A DNA stretch of 64,000 bases from Halarchaeum nitratireducens. GTDB lineage: Archaea > Halobacteriota > Halobacteria > Halobacteriales > Halobacteriaceae. The DNA lies in NCBI RefSeq assembly GCF_014647155.1, contig NZ_BMOQ01000006.1:264301-328300 (forward strand), written 5' to 3'. The notes under the pieces were generated by a model, which worked only from the letters and a program-made list of their open reading frames with translations, had not been told where the DNA came from and ran no database searches. The translations under genes were made by a program, and so were the position numbers. This document shows positions 61,991 through 64,000 of this stretch, piece after piece; position 1 is the first letter of the stretch, and each line of letters opens with the position of its first letter.

Positions 61991-62463
61991 CTACGGCAGT
62001 TCTTCGGCTGCGTCAACGAGATCCTCTTCGGTCGTCCATCGGTGGAGTCGCTCCTCCTGCTCAAAGAGTTCAAAGACGCCGTCCTGCATCCAACCGAATG
62101 GGTGCGCTTCGTCGTCGTACTCCTGGTTGAGGACGTGACTCTTCGAGAAGTATTCGACCGTCCCGACGAGGAGTCCCTGTCCGACGAGGAAGTCACTCGG
62201 GTTCTTCTCGGCGACGTTGACGAGAGCCGTAGCTCTCGTCTGCCAACCAGAACGCTTCGCGTTCTGGTGACGCCGACGAGCGTCGTGACGATATCCGCGA
62301 TCAGGCAGAACTTCTAGATGCTGTTGTCCCACTCGCCACGAATATCAACCATCCGGAAGGCGTAGGCATCCTCCCGCCGGTTCAGTCGATCGACAACGAG
62401 GTTGAGCCGCCGAATCGGCTCCCGGTCGTAGTTTCCGAGGACGAAATACGATTCTGTGATCAT
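61991..62463 (-). pseudogene. Broken gene of unrecognised family, adjoining truncated orc
   Basis: On the minus strand an N-terminal part (ESYFVLGNYDREPIRRLNLV ... DIRGEWDNSI) runs to a TAG at 62314-62316. It continues in the same frame as KFCLIADIVTTLVGV. It then resumes after a 56-bp insertion as VAEKNPSDFLVGQGLLVGTV, ending RWTTEEDLVDAAEELP. Removing the insertion restores a continuous acidic protein of about 138 residues with only the TAG (probably from CAG) as defect. I cannot name the family. Its 5' end abuts the truncation point of the orc gene on the opposite strand. Confidence 0.6.
62216..62271. repeat. 56-bp insertion made of two perfect hairpins
   Basis: Hairpin 1: GACGAGAGC-CGTA-GCTCTCGTC (62219-62240, 9-bp stem). 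Hairpin 2: ACCAGAACGC-TTC-GCGTTCTGGT (62246-62268, 10-bp stem). The unit is flanked by GAC on both sides (62213-62215 and 62269-62271), like a 3-bp target duplication, and it shifts the frame of the minus-strand gene. It looks like a tiny palindromic mobile unit of the PATE/REP type. Confidence 0.6.
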
Positions 62464-63226
62464 CATCCTCGACGAGATCAACTTGATGAACGACGACAGC
62501 GTGCTGATGAAGCTCTCGCGCGCTGAGGAGGCGGGGAAAATCGACTGTAGCGTCGGCGTCATCGCGATCAGCAACAAGATCCAGTACGTCGACAACGTGA
62601 ACGAGCGCGTGAAAAGCAGCTTCCAGCACAAGGAGCTGTTCTTCAAGCCATACGACGCCAACCAGCTCCGGGAGATCATGTTCAACCGCGAGGACGCCTT
62701 CCAGGACGGCGTCCTTTCCGAGGACGTGATTCCGCTCTCGGCGGCCTTCGCCGCGCAGGAACACGGCGATGCTCGGAAGGCGATCGACATTCTTCGCCAC
62801 GCCGGGGAGGTCGCCTACGAGGCCGGGGCAGAGCAAGTGACGGAGGAATACGTCCGCCAGGCACAGCAACACGCCGAAAAGGACCGGTTCAGAGAACTCG
62901 TGAACGGCGCACCCACCCAGGCGAAGGCGGCGTTGCTGGCGCTCACGGAACTGAGTGTCAACAGCAACGACGATGCGTTCCTCACGAGCCGGGTGTACGG
63001 CCAGTACGAACGCATCTGCAACCATCTCGATATGGATATCCTCTCCGTCCGTCGCTTCCGCGACATCCTGAAAGAGCAGGCCTTCCTCGGGGTTGTCGAA
63101 ATCGAGAAGATCAACAAGGGGAGTGCGGGCGGCATCCACCTCCAGAACCGCCTCATCGAAGATGCCCAGGTCGTCCGCGAAACGATCCTCGAGGACAGCC
63201 GGATGCAGGACTGGACTCGCGAGTAG
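62456..63226 (+). pseudogene. Orc1/Cdc6 replication initiator, 5'-truncated
   Basis: A 256-residue frame that begins abruptly at the Walker B strand (IIILDEINLMNDDSVLMKLS). It contains sensor 1 (GVIAISNKIQYVDNVNERVK), the lid region (HGDARKAIDILRHAGEVAYE) and the C-terminal winged helix. Full-length homologues are about 400 residues, so the N-terminus with Walker A is missing. Upstream sequence belongs to an unrelated minus-strand gene, marking a deletion or recombination junction near 62456. It cannot bind ATP normally. It lies 27 bp before a cluster of origin-box-like repeats. Confidence 0.85.
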
Positions 63227-63253
63227 TGACCCCCTACTACTGAGTGGGTACGG

Positions 63254-63357
63254 ACGACGGAAATCCGGGGTGGGGCGTGAGGAAACGACGGAAACGAGGG
63301 GGGTCGAAAATTACGTCGGAAACGTGGGGTTAGATCGAAACGACGGAAACCAGGGGT
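63254..63357. other. Replication-origin-like cluster of four ORB-type repeats
   Basis: Four co-oriented 18-bp units fit ACGACGGAAACNNGGGGT: 63254-63271 (one change, AAAT for AAAC), 63285-63302, 63313-63330 (ACGTC) and 63340-63357, spaced 27-31 bp. A GGAAAC core followed by a G-run is the form of haloarchaeal origin recognition boxes. The cluster lies between the truncated orc gene and the convergent PolB remnant. Confidence 0.72.
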
Positions 63358-63365
63358 GGGGTCCA

Positions 63366-64000
63366 CTACGACAGTTCGTTGACGGCTCCGAACGAGCTCA
63401 AAACGGCGTCCCTCTCATCGGAGATCTCTCGACGAATATTGGTTCGGTCCCACCCGAGCGGTGAGAGCACGCTCTCGACCGCTCTGACCAGCTGCGTTTC
63501 GTAGTACGAGGCGTCGTAGGTCTCGATCGCTTCGTGGGCGAGGGCGACACGGTCTCGCGAGGATTTCTCGTCGTCGACGACCACATATTCGATATCCTGG
63601 CCGGGTGGACTGCCAGTTCCTGCTCACGGGCTCGCTTCAAGGCGGCCACGTTCTGGGTATTCTGTGAATAGCCTTCCAGCGGCTTGGAAACACGATTCCG
63701 TTCGACGAGCCGCTCCACTGCTACGTTGCCCGCCTGCAGTTCATCGATTGCTCGTTCGAGACGCCCGAGCACCGCGTCCGGAGATCGAGTCGCGTCAAGC
63801 CGTTCGAGACAGTCCCGCTGGATGTCCTCGATGAACGGCGGGGTCGATCGCTGCCGGGCTTCGATGCCTCTGATCTTGAAGTCGTCGTCGCCGGCGACCT
63901 TCCCGAAGTACTTCGTCAACGCGCCGGCGTCGCTCTCGCGCTGCGGCACGAACGCCACCCAGTCGTAGTGGGCTTCGTGTTCGAGGCGAATCTCGACGCG
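63366..64000 (-). pseudogene. polB: Family B DNA polymerase C-terminus, frameshifted and 3' only
   Basis: The minus strand from the window edge reads HEAHYDWVAFVPQRESDAGA, KYFGKVAGDDDFKIRGIEAR and QRSTPPFIEDIQRDCLERL, the thumb-side C-terminal part of a haloarchaeal PolB. At about 63600-63612 one base is missing. The product then continues one frame over as GQDIEYVVVDDEKSSRDRVA to the stop at 63366. The rest of the gene is outside the window. It is a plasmid- or element-type polymerase by context; frameshift and neighbouring decay suggest a pseudogene. Confidence 0.8.

Noticed and set aside
61976..62317. Plus-strand 113-codon frame opposite the broken minus-strand gene
   Set aside because: It reads straight through the two-hairpin insertion. 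The minus strand gives a continuous protein when the insertion is removed, so the plus frame is probably a shadow.

Overview
The window is from a halophilic archaeon (class Halobacteria). The proteins are strongly acidic and most coding DNA is GC-rich. Many start codons lie 24-32 nt downstream of TATA-like boxes, as expected for leaderless transcripts. Secreted proteins carry twin-arginine signals with lipoboxes, and haloarchaeal families occur throughout (MoxR-DUF58-DUF4129, Orc1/Cdc6, PolB). No rRNA or tRNA gene was found.

Layout. 1-4.4 kb: the end of a terminal-oxidase locus, with a ba3-like subunit I cut by the window edge, a small membrane-anchored protein and a copper P-type ATPase. 4.5-7.4 kb: core metabolism, with aroD and an ACT-domain gene overlapping homoserine dehydrogenase. 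7.4-26.8 kb: a catabolic block bounded on both sides by directly oriented IS6-family elements. It holds a copper amine oxidase, two aldehyde dehydrogenases, a GMC oxidoreductase, an APC permease, a MoaF-like protein, an amidohydrolase, a Rieske protein, an amidase and two IclR regulators. Together they look like an amine or aromatic-amine uptake and oxidation route. A small metal-binding protein and a TauE/DsbD_2-like protein inside the block may serve copper supply. 26.9-29.5 kb: an HTH-MNT/HEPN pair, a tyrosine recombinase and an AbrB-like small gene.

29.6-40.7 kb is the most striking part. Eight tandem, co-oriented paralogues of a Tat-exported lipoprotein (iron-siderophore-type ABC substrate-binding protein) are joined by 1-2 nt gaps or 4-nt overlaps. 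No permease or ATPase gene accompanies them. Their single promoter and the promoter of a neighbouring FAD oxidoreductase both carry a TTTAGGCNNGCCTAAA palindrome between TATA box and start codon. This looks like an iron-repressed regulon that has expanded one binding protein into an eight-member set.

40.9-48.3 kb: the MoxR/DUF58/DUF4129 locus and small membrane proteins. 48.8-53.0 kb: an ABC-2 exporter, a DUF6159-like membrane protein and a beta-propeller lipoprotein. 53.0-58.0 kb: a lower-GC accessory stretch with a KAP-type NTPase broken by one in-frame TGA, a signal peptidase, a Tat-secreted protein with a hydrophobic segment, and small membrane proteins. 58.1-60.9 kb: an ABC ATPase converging on a double permease.

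61-64 kb is a decayed replicon-type region. It has an orphan IS200/IS605-like hairpin, a 28-bp repeat pair around a 36-bp spacer, and a minus-strand pseudogene split by a 56-bp two-hairpin insertion. It also has an orc1/cdc6 gene lacking its N-terminus, a cluster of four origin-recognition-box-like repeats, and a frameshifted PolB C-terminus running off the window.
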